From assembly GCA_948567375.1 (NCBI GenBank), contig OX419758.1:30881001-30945000 (forward strand): 64,000 nt of DNA, given 5' to 3'. Each line of letters opens with the position of its first letter. Positions within the stretch are counted from its first letter, which is position 1. Source of the stretch: Lunularia cruciata. Taxonomy: Eukaryota; Streptophyta; Marchantiopsida; Lunulariales; Lunulariaceae. Both the position numbers and the translations under genes were made by a program. Positions 46,601 to 57,927 of the stretch are shown in pieces. The notes beneath the pieces were generated by a model. It was not told the origin of the DNA. It did no database searches and saw nothing but the letters and a program-made list of their open reading frames with translations.

Positions 46601-48449
46601 TCCAACAAGGCTTATGCATTGACCATCTACATGAAGAAGGGTGTAGATTACATGGTGATTTTGGAGGACAAGTAGGCTCTCAAAGCTTTTGAGGAGCTCA
46701 AGCAATCCCTTGTTGTAGCTCCAATTCTTGCTAAACCTGATTGGAGTAAGCCTTTCATCCTCTACATTGATGCTTCTAATGTAGCTATAGGATGCACTCT
46801 AAGTCAATTAGACCAAGATGGGCATGATCATCCAATAGCTTATGCTAGTAGGCAGATGGTTTCAGCAGAGAAGAACTACTCTGTCATGGAGAGAGAGAGG
46901 TTGGCAGTGATCTTTGGTCTCAAGAATTTAGACACTACTTGATTGGAGGGAAAGCCACCATTGTCACGGATCACAAGGCTTTGAAGTACATCTTCAACAA
47001 GCCTAATGTTGAAGGGAGACTAGCAAGGTGGATGATACTCTTGTCTGAGTATGACTACACCATTGAGGATAGGCCAGGAAAGAAACAGGCAAATGCTGAT
47101 TTGTTATCTAGAGCCTATGATCATGATAAAGATGAGCCACTAGATGATTCCTTCTTGGATGAGGAGCTCATGACAATCTTAGTCACTCAAGAGGTTCCAA
47201 TGGAGTACAAGGAGATTGTGGATTTTGTGACAAGAGGTAACTATCCAGAAGGGATGTATGACCAGGATCTAGACCTTACACAATGGTGGAGGATATTCTT
47301 TTTCACCAACGAGCAGATGGTCTACTTCAAAGAGCAGTGGGTAAGGAAGAGTCTATCCTACTCATAAAGAAATTTCATGAAGGTTTAGTATGTGGAGGAC
47401 ACTTTACATGAAAGGTGATTGTTTTCAAGATTCTAGATGCAGGTTACCATTGGAGAGGGATTTTTCAGGATTGTCTTGATTATTACAAAACTTGTCATGT
47501 TTGTCAAGCTTTTGTTAGAAAGTCTACATCCACTCCACCACTTAGATCAATTCCATTGCTAGGACCTTTTGAGAAGTGGGGAATTGATTTTGTAGGTCCT
47601 CTCAATAGAACCCCAAGGAACAATTGGTACATTGTGGTAGTTACTAATTACCTTACCAAGTGGGTTGAGGCTAGACCATTGAGGGACAAGAATGAAGATG
47701 AAGTGGGTAGATTTCTTTATGAATGCATTATCACTAGGTTTGGATGCCCTTTGGAGTTGGTTTCTGATAGAGGAGGAGAGTTTACGGGAAGCATTACTAC
47801 AGCCATGCTACGACATTTCTCTATCACACATAGAGAAACTACATCCTATAAGCCAAATTCCAATGGCTTGACAGAGAGAACCAATCAGACCTTGTGCATG
47901 AAGTTGGCCAAAGATGCAGAAATAGAGGGGGCTAAACATCATTGGGACAAGAGGATTCATGCAGATTTGTGGGAGTATAGGACAACCATTAAGACTTCCA
48001 CCAAATATTCTCCATTTCAATTGGTGTATGGTATTGAGTCTACCTTACCTATTCACTTTGATCTTCCTACCTTCCAAAGCATTCATAGGAGATTGACGAA
48101 AGCACAAGGAGGTGATATAGAGAAGTCAAGGAAGGATCAACTCATAGAGTTGGAAGAGGCAAGAGCAGTTGCTATGGTTTGAGTGGAGCAAGCCCAAAGG
48201 AAACAAAAGGAGAACTATGACAAGAGGTAAGGCAAGAAGAAGATGAAGACTTTCAAAGAAGGTGATTGGGTAATGTTGTTTGATTCCATTCGATTCAAGA
48301 GAGTGCAAAAGAAGTTTTTGCCTAAGTACATTGGACCTTTCATAGTGGAGAAGGTGTGGGGCAATTACACTTATGATCTCAAGGAATTGGGAGGAAGACA
48401 CTTTGATAGGATTAACCATGATAAGTAGAAGATGTACCATAAAAGGTAG
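43642..48449 (+). pseudogene. A3 gag-pol, frameshifted
   Basis: ATG at 43642 (MGKLLVFFGKDGED). TAA at 43984, then open to 45249 (gag core, CFGCGGRGHIQRNC, LVDGGSIVNAM), a double stop (TAA, then TGA at the same codon as A2), an insertion near 45345, RT to a 10-bp deletion near 46195 that shifts frame just before FKVMPFGLCNA, FIDDF near 46320, and RNase H and integrase pieces (46939-47367, 47415-48182: GIDFVGPLNRTPR, VSDRGGEF, GLTERTN). Final stop 48447-48449. Confidence 0.9.
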
Positions 48450-48497
48450 AGAGACCTTCACTTTGAGGACAAAGTGAAAACTTAGTCCGGGGGTAAA

Positions 48498-49189
48498 TGT
48501 AACACCCATTTGTGCATGTGTGTGGTATTGTGATATTTAGCTTGGTATTACAAGTACTTAAGAGATGTTATTTATATAGAGATAAAGGATGGTTCTATAT
48601 TAGTCATGGTTAGCAAAAGTTAGTCATACCTAAGATAGAGTGGACCTTACTTTAGAGGAAGTAGAAAAGATGAGCACCACTATTTTGGATTTTAGTGTGT
48701 TGACTTGGTATTATTCCTACGTGTTTGGCTTTGAGGAAAGAGTTGAGAACTCTTGGGTCCGCAAGCCTTTTTGTTTTGGATTCTTCTTTAGTCCAAGGAT
48801 AGCCCATGTGAAGGAATCCTTGACTTAGTGGTTGGATCAAGATAAGACCACATGCTTAGGGGAATATGCCCATGTGAATGGATATTCCTTTCTACTTTTT
48901 GACTTGACTTGACTTTTAGTCTAGTAACTTGAGTAACTACAATAATTAGTAACTTTGGTACGTTACTATTTTGCAAGTATATAAACAAGGGGTGAGGAGG
49001 TACTCATCATCCCTTCATTTACAACTATCTCTCTCTCATTGAGTTCTCTAGTAAGCAATGTCTTGAGTCTTGGAGTGTTAGCCTTGGAGGAGTATGATGG
49101 AGTTGGGGTTCCTTGCCTTCTTAGTCCATGGTGCGCTACCATAATAGCCATCAAAGGTTCATCTTGAGTGAGAGACAGGCCGGCTCACA
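48498..49189 (+). repeat. A3 3' LTR
   Basis: 692 bp, TGTAACACCC...GGCTCACA, preceded by the tract CCGGGGGTAAA. Confidence 0.93.
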
Positions 49190-51194
49190 AGTCCTATCGG
49201 GACCCAATTAGAAGAAGTATCATGGGAGCGATGATGGTCATGTGTAAGCCAGAATGAACAACGTATGTGAACATGCAGCAAGCCGTCTTCTTCCACCAAA
49301 TGTTTGCAGGAGTTTTGGTGAATTGGGCAAAGTGCTTTCACCACCAAATGAGGCAAATGGTGATCAAGTGGCAAATAGGTTCTCCGTCGCATTATTTTGC
49401 ACCATTCGCAGTGCACCTCTACTTAGGGTTGAACCTGCTTACAGTAGAGGAGCATCATTGCATGGTGTCTCATGTTCATCCTGACTTAAGACGAGAAGCG
49501 GATAAAGAAGAGCGATAGTATATGATACACCTGCGAGCCAACAATGATTATTTCTTGAAGACCGGATAGTAGAAGGTCAAAGAAGTCACCAATCCAAAGA
49601 CGAAGAAATGTGGTAAATCTGAAGAAGCAAAGTCGCCTCCCACTCAAAGAAAAATTCAAAGACTGGTTATGAAGAATACAAAGATGGTGAGAGAAGCATC
49701 ATCGGGATCAGAGTCTGAAGAAGAAACCGAGTTGCAAGAGGAGGAATCCAAAGTGAGGAGCTCACCTTAAAAAGTGATAGCAAGGGGGAACCTGAAGTTC
49801 AGCAATAAGTGGCGGTTAGTGAAGCTTGTCAAGCAATGAGGGACACAGAACCTGGAACAACAAGTCACTACGTAGCTATGGTGGTGAACAAGCTGAGGCC
49901 CGAGGAGAAGGAGGAGTATCCCGCGGGGCCGAGTTCAATAGGTAAAGAAGAAGAAAGTACAGATATGGTGTCTCTAAAGGTACAAAGATCGTGACTTTGG
50001 ATGAAGGAGCCGATGAAGGAGGTGAAGACTCAAGACAAAGATGGTGATGAAGATGAAGAAAGCTTTGGTGGGATATCTTATCTGACAAAAGTGGTCACCC
50101 CGTTGTTGGAGCTACTAAAGGAGCATTGAGAAGCAATTCCCCAAGATCGTAAGAAGAGGATGAATGAGTTGCAAGTGGTGATGCATTTGTTGAGTGAAGT
50201 GAAGGGGTTGCAGGAGCAACAAGTCCAAACAAATGAAGAAATGGAAGAACTTTGGAGGGAGGAAGTCTTGAAGAAGAAGACTTTCAAAATGTTACAAGAG
50301 AGCTGCAAGGTTAAAGAGAAAGAACTACAAAGGCAAGCCGGAGAATTAAAGGAGCAGGCAATGTGGCTGAGCAAAATGAAGGAGGAAGTGAGTGATGTGC
50401 GCATTGAGAATGTTCATTTGAAGGCGATGACTATTGTTATGGAGCAGGAGTTGGACAACTTGAAGAAGAGTGCAGCGGGGAAGGATCAAGCATGGTAGAG
50501 GGAGTTAGCAGCCAAGCAGGAAGAAGAGGAACAATTAAGAGAGCTAGTCAGAAGTGTAGAGTTGCAGAGCATGTAGTATGAGGAAGAAAAGAAGATGCTC
50601 GCTGCGGAGTACAAAGATGAGCTGAAGATGTATCATGAAGAGTTGAAGGTAGAGTGCTCTTGAGGATATGCGTTGGAATCAGTGGGAGAAGTTGCAGGGA
50701 ATTTGAGAGCAATCTTAAGCACGGAGGCTGAAGGGAGATTGGAAGAAGCTCGCCTACATGAGTTGAAGTTGCTTGTGTAGGAAACTCGGGAGAGGAAAGC
50801 CAAGGATGTGGGCATGAACACATTGTTGATTAGATTGAGAGAGCGTGTAGATCGGAAGATGTTAGATGTAAAAGACAATGTTAGTCTTAGATTAGATTTA
50901 GTCAATTCGGAGTAAGAGAAAATTTGGAATAATGTGACAGTGGAGAAGAAACCCGATGTTGTAGATGTAGGAAATCAGGTGTCATCGGACTTGTTATTTG
51001 ACACATTAGAGACAAGTGGGTTAGGAGATAAAGAGTTAGATAAGTCACTCCTTAGTGCAATTGTAGTTCCTAGTGTAGAAGTAGTAGAATTAGTGATGGA
51101 ATTAGTAGAATTAGCTATACCCGAATAAGGAGAAGTACTAGGAAGATCATCGGGTTTGGAAGCCGATGATGAGGTAGACATTGGATCGGGATAA
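49190..51194 (+). pseudogene. LTR-internal ORF of B6, remaining part (type I)
   Basis: Resumes after A3 at the same codon: MQQAVFFHQMFAGVLVNW, FAPFAVHLYLGLNLL, HVHPDLRREADKEE; charged middle (49600-50080); coiled coil 50160-50900 (NELQVVMHLLSEVKGLQEQQ, KAKDVGMNTLLIRLRERVDRK); end DDEVDIGSG at 51194. Several stops and frameshifts. Architecture equals that of type II although much sequence has diverged. Confidence 0.76.
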
Positions 51195-51998
51195 GTGTCA
51201 TTTTTGAGATAGGAAGAGGCAGATATGAAGAGATAGATTGTCAATTGGGATCTACAGGTAGGAAGAGATGTTAAGAAGTGGTATATAGGTAGGAAGAACT
51301 GCCATTTGCTTCAGTATTTAAGGGAAGCATTTGCAGTACTATGTTGTTTAGTATTCATATTTCTGAAGATAGATAAAGCAAAGTGTTGTTTTCAATGCTC
51401 ATTGCTTAAGCTTAATTCCGATTGTCAATTATGTTTTGTGTTTGTGAGTGTGTGGAGAATTCCAAAGTGCAAGTCAGTGTGCCTGTGGATGTTGGATTCT
51501 GCAACCTTGATCTTCATTCTGTGTGTTTGATCCTAAGTGAAGTGCATTGGAGCAATGCCTTGACGGATCTGAGAAGAATTGTAATATTGGTAGTATTCTG
51601 CATTTGTGAGTGCAACATGAAGTTGATGTGAAGCAATTTTGATCAAGGAAGTTGTGCCTTTAGTGGAGGGGTGAAACACAATTCTGAGGCAAAATCATTC
51701 TTTGCAGTGAAGTGCCGTCTTCGGGAGAATCTGAATCATCACAATCAAGAGTTGTTTGGACAGAATTTGCTATGTTGTGATTATGTGTGTGTGTATTCGT
51801 GACAAGTTGTCAAGATTGTGAGCTTGTTACTCACTTCAGGGTGTAGTTTCTACCTGAGAGATTAAAGAAGAAATCAAGAAGGACTACATTGGGACTTTTG
51901 ACTTTGTATTTGACCAATTCTGAATTGTATCTCTGTGGGAACAAACTTTACTTACCCAATTACCGCAAAAGTGATATTTGCCGGGTTGTCACAGATAT

Positions 51999-52260
51999 CC
52001 CGCTCGAAGATCCAAAGTATTGAAGATCTTTCCATGCCCAATTGCATCAAAAATCTCCTCTAGTGTAGGCATGGCATACCAATCAGCCTTGGTCTGTCGG
52101 TTGATAGGACGGTAATCTCCACACATCCGCCTATCTATGTAGTTGCCATGCATATCCTTCTTGGTTGGCATCACTGTCGCTGATGCATACTCTCCATGTG
52201 AAATCTCCACCAAACCAGCCTCAAAAAGGTCACTACTCCAACTCTAAATCAATGTCCTCT
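51999..52260 (-). pseudogene. C1 RT, N-terminal part
   Basis: Open frame 52213-51989: MVEISHGEYASATVMPTKKD, RRMCGDYRPINRQTKADWYA, FDAIGHGKIFNTLDLRAGY; the last Asp belongs to the first RT catalytic motif. It continues at 40961 across B6. Confidence 0.88.
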
Positions 52261-52849
52261 CCATCTCACTATATTGATAAGGACGTCAAAAAACTGAGGT
52301 GTTGCTAGTCAGCTCAATCCGTATACCATGTCCCTTAAGAGCACCCAAATCCTTCAAACTGAAGGCAAAACAACTCGTGTGACTCCTCAAGAACCTCCAA
52401 ACCCTCCGTCTTTCCTCTCAAGTAAGCTTGGGTCCAAGATTTGGCTCCCAAGTATCCTCTGTAACTATAGTAGGAGTGGAAGACGTACTGATTGGCTACT
52501 ACACTGGGCTCTTGGGAGCAATAGTGTCATGCTCCCGACCACTAGAGGTCCCAACCTCTGTGTGAAAAACTCCCTCCACTCTGGCTGCAAGCTCCACACG
52601 TCCTCTCGCTACATCCCATGTGGACCAAGGGTGTAATCCAAGTAGCCCATGCTCACCTGGATGGACTCTAAGTAGACCACTCTCCCTAGTAGCTAATGGT
52701 TGTGTCCCAAGAATACCATGTCCACTTGGTCCATCGCCCCCAGCATGTCCTGAATCATCTTGATAGGCACAGGGCTCACAAGTGTCAGAGTGGTGATGCC
52801 TATCAAGCGCATCCTACGTTGCTCTGCCAAGCCAAGGCTCACAATCCAA
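52261..52849 (-). pseudogene. C1 linker between methyltransferase and RT
   Basis: Degenerate coding sequence without a firm domain; LAEQRRMRLIGITTLTLVSP near the methyltransferase end. The block 52670-52890 is the one copied into A5. Confidence 0.5.
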
Positions 52850-53800
52850 GTCAAACAGTTCAGGTCCATAGCCTAACCTAACACCTGACGCCTAGATGCC
52901 TCTGACACTGCTGGAACAGCGGTAATACCGGTACAAAAACCCATCACCCGCTCTCTCTCATCAGCATTGGGCTCCACCAACTGCTGTTATTGTGAGTCCC
53001 AAACAAGTCCTGGTCCTGCCTCTCAAAAAGCATGAGAGCTTGGGAAACTCATGAGTGTGGGAAATGCAGCTCGAGGCTGTCCAACTAGGTTCACCACTGC
53101 CATAGGTGACCTATCAGCCACTACCACTATTTGAGACTGATGCCCAACATCCAAGATATCATCAACAAGGATGTGGTCAAGTCGTTGAATCCTATCATAA
53201 GAGCGCTGTAGAACCTCTCTGGGTAAGAGGTTTGTCCACCAAAGACAAAGATGATGAGCCTGTGATCCCACTCTGGTTGCATCAAACAATACAGCAGGTC
53301 CCATCCAAGAATGGACTCGATGTGTACTTGTCACCACTCTGGTGCAAGAATCACCCATCAAAGGAACATTCTCTAAAATGGAGAAATGGACTGATGAACC
53401 TAGAGATGTCATAATATCCATAATATCTCCCAAAACACACCAGAACGAGGATCCTGAAGACGCAATCCTCTACCAACACGTGTATGTCCCTAACATGGCC
53501 ATCCAGAAATCACCAAGTGAATAGGCCCATGTCTCTCTAGGTCACGCGCCCCTAGTAAGGAAATGTCTGCTGGTAGGGCCTTCTCATAACCTCTGACTGC
53601 TGACATAACTTCTGGTAATAACTCCGGATACCGATAGGCCAAGTGTGCCACATGATGAAGAGACTCGCCTAGCAGTCTCATCTCTCTCTACATACATACA
53701 AGTACCTCTCTACTTGTATACCCGCCTGTAACACCGTAGCTAGTCCGGTGCTGATCCACCAAACAACTCCAATAGGCATATCTCCTCTACTAGATACTGC
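52850..53800 (-). pseudogene. Cytosine-5 DNA methyltransferase domain inside C1 pol
   Basis: Motifs in family order on the minus strand: motif I LLELFGG followed in the next frame by GLATVLQAG (53772-53700); motif IV GWPC, then a stop in place of Gln, then GHTRVGRG (53505-53465); LQDPRSGVFW; motif VI ILENVPL (53380-53360); a motif VIII-like AHHLCLWWTNL (53260-53225); VDDILD; RAAFPTLMSFP; RERVMGF (52960-52935); motif X VLG-stop-AMDLNCL (52885-52855). The Pro-Cys of motif IV holds the catalytic Cys of this family, which methylates cytosine using S-adenosylmethionine. Span about 310 codons, normal for a catalytic core. Two or more frameshifts and several stops make it inactive. It lies between protease and RT in the same strand. 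Confidence 0.82.
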
Positions 53801-53889
53801 CAAGCAATGAGTGTGGTATCCAGAGGTGTCAAAGCAATCACCTCTAGAGGCTCATCCTCACACTCATCTCTTGATGGTACAAAGGCTCC

Positions 53890-55026
53890 ACTCCAAGCTT
53901 ACTGCACCAACTGATCTGCATGCTGCTGCAATGCCTCCTTTAAACTCCACAATGGAATATCTAAGAAGGATGGAACGATCCTAATTGTACTCCAAAGCCT
54001 AGTGATCTCCTCTGGTACTGGAGTATCCTCTACATGGACGTTCCTCTCCAACAAGTCACCTGGCCAAGTAACTACACCATTGAAAGCTAAAACTGATGTT
54101 ACCATGGTCCCGAGCTCTAGTGAGCCAAGACTACCACTACTGAAGCGTACTAGTAGGTAACATACCCGTCCCTCACCAGACTGCCAACCAGGTCTATAAG
54201 AGGTTGTCTGCTCCCAATAGTCAATATTGAAACCCATGGAGTATAACACTGGTCCCCCAACTAGCACAACATATGACTCAGCTATCGTTGCAATAGCCTG
54301 AGCTCTCACCACCGAGCTATCAATTGGATGACCAGGCTGAACCTAGACAACAAGCTCCCCACGTGTGATGTATTGTGTTGAACCACCACCTAGAGATGTT
54401 TGGATCTGAAATAGACACCTCTCCACATTGGTCTTCCGTAACTCCAGACCAACAACTGTAGCCTTCCCCAACATAAAGGGTTGCGTACGAGAGTCTAACA
54501 AGACTCTCTGTGGTGTATAGATCCTCCCTGAAGGTCCCACCAAACAGAAAATCCCCCTATGGTTATCCAATAGGACAACACCAGGTGTAAACCGTGCTCT
54601 CTCAAAGGCTGGTCTAGCTGGCAACTCCTCCAGTCTAGCCGTTGCTGCCTACCATAAACCACTAGTTGCTGAACGGATCCCATGCTCCTCAACCAAGTCA
54701 GCTCCACTACCAACCACCTCTACTCTAGTAGTAGGAACTGACCATCCCTACTCTCACACAATGTGGCAGCCAACCGGAATACTACGGCTAGGTCAACTCC
54801 CAATGTAAACATATCACCAACCAAAAACAAAGGACGCCGCATAATCAGCTGAGCCGCTCCCAACATCATGCTAAACTTTGTTTGTGTAGTAGCAGGTGGC
54901 TAAGTAGCAGGTAGTCCATCATGTACTCCATCACCATCTACCAAACCTGCACTGGGATGTCTAGGAACCATGGATGTTCTCTACAATGCCTCAGATAGCG
55001 TGAAAGACAAGGGAAGTCTCTAACCT
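53890..55026 (-). pseudogene. C1 protease region and gag-protease connector
   Basis: MMLGAAQLIMRRPLFLVGD near 54870; protease RVLLDSRTQPFMLGKATVVG (near 54515-54455), where the expected DSG reads DSR; FQIQTSLGGG; then YVVLVGGPVLYSMGFNIDYW and TSYRPGW in the open frame 54312-53899, the protease C-terminal part and the approach to the methyltransferase. The frame is broken in several places. The upstream edge is the A4 insertion. Confidence 0.75.
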
Positions 55027-55030
55027 GTCT

Positions 55031-55235
55031 TGTAAAACCCATTTGTGCATGTGTGTGGTATTGTGATATTAAGCTTGGTATTGCAAGTACTTAAGAGATA
55101 TTATTTATATAGAGATAAAAGATGGTTCTATATTAGTCATGGTTAGCTAAATTTAGTCATAGCTAAGATAGAGTGGACCTTACTTTAGAGGAAGTAGAAA
55201 AGATGAGCACCACTATTTTGGATTTTAGTGTGTTA
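55031..55235 (+). repeat. A4 5' LTR, truncated by internal deletion
   Basis: TGTAAAACCC (one change from TGTAACACCC) to gtgtgtt near 55233. Confidence 0.88.
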
Positions 55236-55236
55236 A

Positions 55237-55581
55237 CTAGGAGGTGATGTAGAGAAGTCAAGGAAGGATCAACTCATGGAGTTGGAAGAGGCAAGAGCAA
55301 TTGCTATGGTTCGAGTGGACCAAGCCCAAAGGAAAAAAAAGGAGAGCTATGATAGGAGGCAAGGAAAGAAGAAGATAGAGCCTTTCAAGGAAGGTGATTG
55401 GGTAATGTTGTTTGATTCCATTCGATTCAAGAGAGTGCAAAAGAAGTTTTTGCCTAAGTACATTGGACCTTTCATAGTGGAGAAGGTGTGGGGCAATTAC
55501 ACCTATGATCTCAAGGAGTTGGGAGGAAGACACTTTGATAGGATTAACCATGATAAGTTGAAGATGTACCATAGAAGGTAG
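55237..55581 (+). pseudogene. A4 pol C-terminal remnant
   Basis: Reads in frame from the deletion junction: KSRKDQLMELEEARAIAMV, EPFKEGDWVMLFDSIRFKRV, KYIGPFIVEKVWGNYTYDL, MYHRR-stop. It has the Trp codon that is a stop in A2 and gives the normal C-terminus of family A integrase, without a chromodomain. Confidence 0.88.
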
Positions 55582-55629
55582 AGAGACCTTCACTTTGAGG
55601 ACATTGTGAAAACTTAGTCCGGGGGTAAA

Positions 55630-56319
55630 TGTAACACCTATTTGTGCATGTGTGTGGTATTGTGATATTTAGCTTGGTATTACAAGTACTTAAGAGATAT
55701 TATTTATTTAGGGATAAAGGATGGTTCTATATTAGTCATGGTTAGCTAAAGTTAGTCATACCTAAGATAGAGGGGACCTTACTTTAGAGGAAGTAGAAAA
55801 GATGAGCACCACTATTTTGGATTTTAGTGTGTTGACTTGGTATTATTCCTAGGTGTTTGGATTTGAGGAAAGAGTTGAGAACTCTTGGTCCTGCAAGCCT
55901 TTTTGTTTTGGATTCTTCTTTAGTCCAAGGATAGCCCATGTGAAGGAATCCTTGACTTAGTGGTTGGGTCAAGATAAGACCACATGCTTAGGGCAATATG
56001 CCCATGTGAATGGATATTCCTTTCTACTTTTTGACTTGACTTGACTTTTAGTTTAGTAACTTGAGTTACTATAGTAATTAGTAACTTTGGTATGTAATTA
56101 TTTCACAAGTATATAAACAAGGGGTGAGGAGGTACTCATCATCCTTTCATTTGCAACTATCTCTCTCATTGAGTTCTCTAGTGAGCAATGTCTTGAGTCT
56201 TGGAGTGTTAGCCTTGGAGGAGTATGATGGAGTTGGGGTTCCTTGCCTTCTTAGTCCATGGTGCGCTACCATAATAGCCATCAGAGGTTCATCTTGAGTG
56301 ACAGACAGGCCGGCTCACA
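55630..56319 (+). repeat. A4 3' LTR
   Basis: 690 bp, TGTAACACCT...GGCTCACA, preceded by the tract CCGGGGGTAAA. Confidence 0.93.
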
Positions 56320-56323
56320 GTCT

Positions 56324-57927
56324 CCCAACCTCTCCTCTTTGTGGGTCCAACTCCATTGATGCTCCTCTAGGCTCTAGAGCACGTACTGCACTCCTAGTCA
56401 CTCTTGCAGTTGCATCCACCTGTGCTGCTCCGCACATGAAGTCCAAAGCATCTCTATCACCAGCATATGAAGTGGAAGCCTCAGCACCCAAATCTGATCT
56501 CCTCTAAGCAATAACCATACTAGCCAATCTCTGCTCCAACTGCTCAATCCGAGTAGCCATAGTTGTGTCAAAAGTAAGGGTAGGTATTGCACCCCTACTA
56601 GGTGTAGATCCTCTACCACCACCTCTACCACCTCGTCCTCCATGAACAAGAGCTCCTCTACTACCAGCCATAGCAGCCCTACCACTCCGTAACTCCGGGT
56701 GTAGTCAAAACACTGGTCATTAGTGTGACCAAATCTGTGGCAATGATTACACTACCCGTGTGCTGGTAGTGATGCACCCAAGGTATCAGGTCCAATGCCT
56801 TGAGTACACTCTCTTTGATGGTGAGGTCCACCACAAGTCCAACAAGCAACACCACCACTCATTGGCTGCTGCTGACCCAAAAATGAGGGTAAGGGTCTAA
56901 CTCCACTAGGCCCTCCACTCGCTCCATAGGATCTGGGCTGCCCACCCTGTCCTTGAAAACCAATTGGGCGTGGTGCACTCTACTGCACTCTAGAAGAAGT
57001 CACAACCATGGATAAGGTCTCCCTAACAAATCCAGATGTCACCACTCTCTCCTCCACTATGTTGAGCTCAATATGCTCAGCCAAACCAAAGACTACTGTG
57101 AAAGTGGGCGAAGTAGCCAGCAACAACGTAGCATCACAAACTCTATGTCGCAACTCCCTGTCCAGTATCCCATACCAAAACTGAACTGCCTGGGCTTTAG
57201 TAACTCCCTGAGTGAAACTGATCAGCCGCCTCATGCGAGTGGATGCCTCACGTAGGCTCTCCCCAGCCTTCCGTTGGAACTCCTACAAGCTCCTCAGCTT
57301 GTTAGTCCGCACTCTTTGGTAGTTTTGCCTCAAACACAAGAAGAACTCCACCATGAGGTTAAACCCCGGTACCACACCACCTCTTGCAGCGGTACCTCCA
57401 CTCATAGTAGCACTATCTCCAGTTAGTGCACCTCCACTAGCTACACCCACACTACTTGAGCTAGAACTTGTAGGTACAGCCAATCTACTCCTAGCCATCG
57501 AGTCTGAAGTGATGGAGACATAGTGTAGAGACCAATACTGTCTCCATAACTCAATCTCTTCCAAATGAGCTCTCCTGAACTCATGGTAGTCATCCATCGA
57601 TGGACCTTCCAAGTGTTGAAACAACCCCCCTTCCATGCCATGAAGGGTATGAACAAAGTCGGGTTCCGCATTTGCTGCAGATCATACCAACTATCAAACT
57701 CCTGGATGAAAGTCATCCAACTCAATGGTACCCACTGTATGCCTAGGGCCTTTGGAGGCCCCATAAATCTAGTCCATGCCCCACAACAACAGCACGGACA
57801 CACCAAGTGCACTCTCAACTGAATCAACTCTTGTCTCAAACTCCAACTCAAAGTCAATCTCCTCTCTCACTAAGACCTGAGATACAGGCAGATACCAAGC
57901 ACCACTCCAAGTAAACCCACTACGTAC
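56324..57927 (-). pseudogene. C1 gag
   Basis: Gag core: WMTFIQEFDSWYDL (one frame), DDYHEFRRAHLEEIELWR (another), FFLCLRQNYQRVRTNKLRSL, MRRLISFTQGVTKAQAVQFW, VFGLAEHIELNIVEERV. Then a Gly/Pro-rich part, zinc motifs CWTCGGPHHQREC (56847-56809) and CNHCHRFGHTNDQC (56750-56709), an RGG-rich stretch (HGGRGGRGGGRG, near 56640-56605) and a short helical segment (RIEQLEQRLASM). Frameshifts and stops throughout. Ends at A1 on one side and A4 on the other. Confidence 0.8.

Larger units (their letters stand above)
41894..49189 (+). mobile_element. A3: family A element nested in B6
   Basis: LTRs 41894-42584 and 48498-49189, 4-bp duplication agtc (41890-41893, 49190-49193). The LTRs differ by roughly 20 changes (about 3%), so A3 is older than A2. 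The 5' LTR starts CG instead of TG. Gag-pol has frameshifts and stops. Confidence 0.93.
40962..51993 (+). mobile_element. B6: solo giant LTR (type I), interrupted by A3
   Basis: TGTGGTACCCACA at 40962 and GGGTTGTCACA ending at 51993, flanked by gatat (40957-40961, 51994-51998). Net length about 3.73 kb without A3. Inserted in the C1 RT gene between LRAGY and HQLP. Confidence 0.9.
55031..56319 (+). mobile_element. A4: family A remnant with a large internal deletion
   Basis: The first 205 bp or so of a 5' LTR are joined near 55235 to the last 115 codons of pol, followed by a full 3' LTR. The 4-bp duplication gtct (55027-55030, 56320-56323) shows that a complete element integrated and about 6 kb was lost later. 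Confidence 0.92.
20184..57927 (-). mobile_element. C1: Ty3-type element with DNA methyltransferase and PHD finger, host of most other insertions
   Basis: Minus-strand order with insertions removed: gag (57927-56324), gag-protease (55026-53890), cytosine-5 methyltransferase (53800-52850), RT N-terminus (52260-51994), RT C-terminus and RNase H (40961-39945), unassigned DNA (39944-39537 and 31975-31405), PHD finger (31404-31180), polypurine tract, LTR (from 31011). Joining across B6 and across A4 restores continuity. Integrase was not found; about 1 kb of expected sequence is missing or replaced. All genes are damaged, so this is the oldest element here. The 5' LTR would lie beyond A1. Confidence 0.82.

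Noticed and set aside
56398-56685. Leu/Val-rich membrane-like ORF in C1
   Set aside because: It is a shifted frame of the RGG-rich gag tail; the correct frame gives a normal gag composition.
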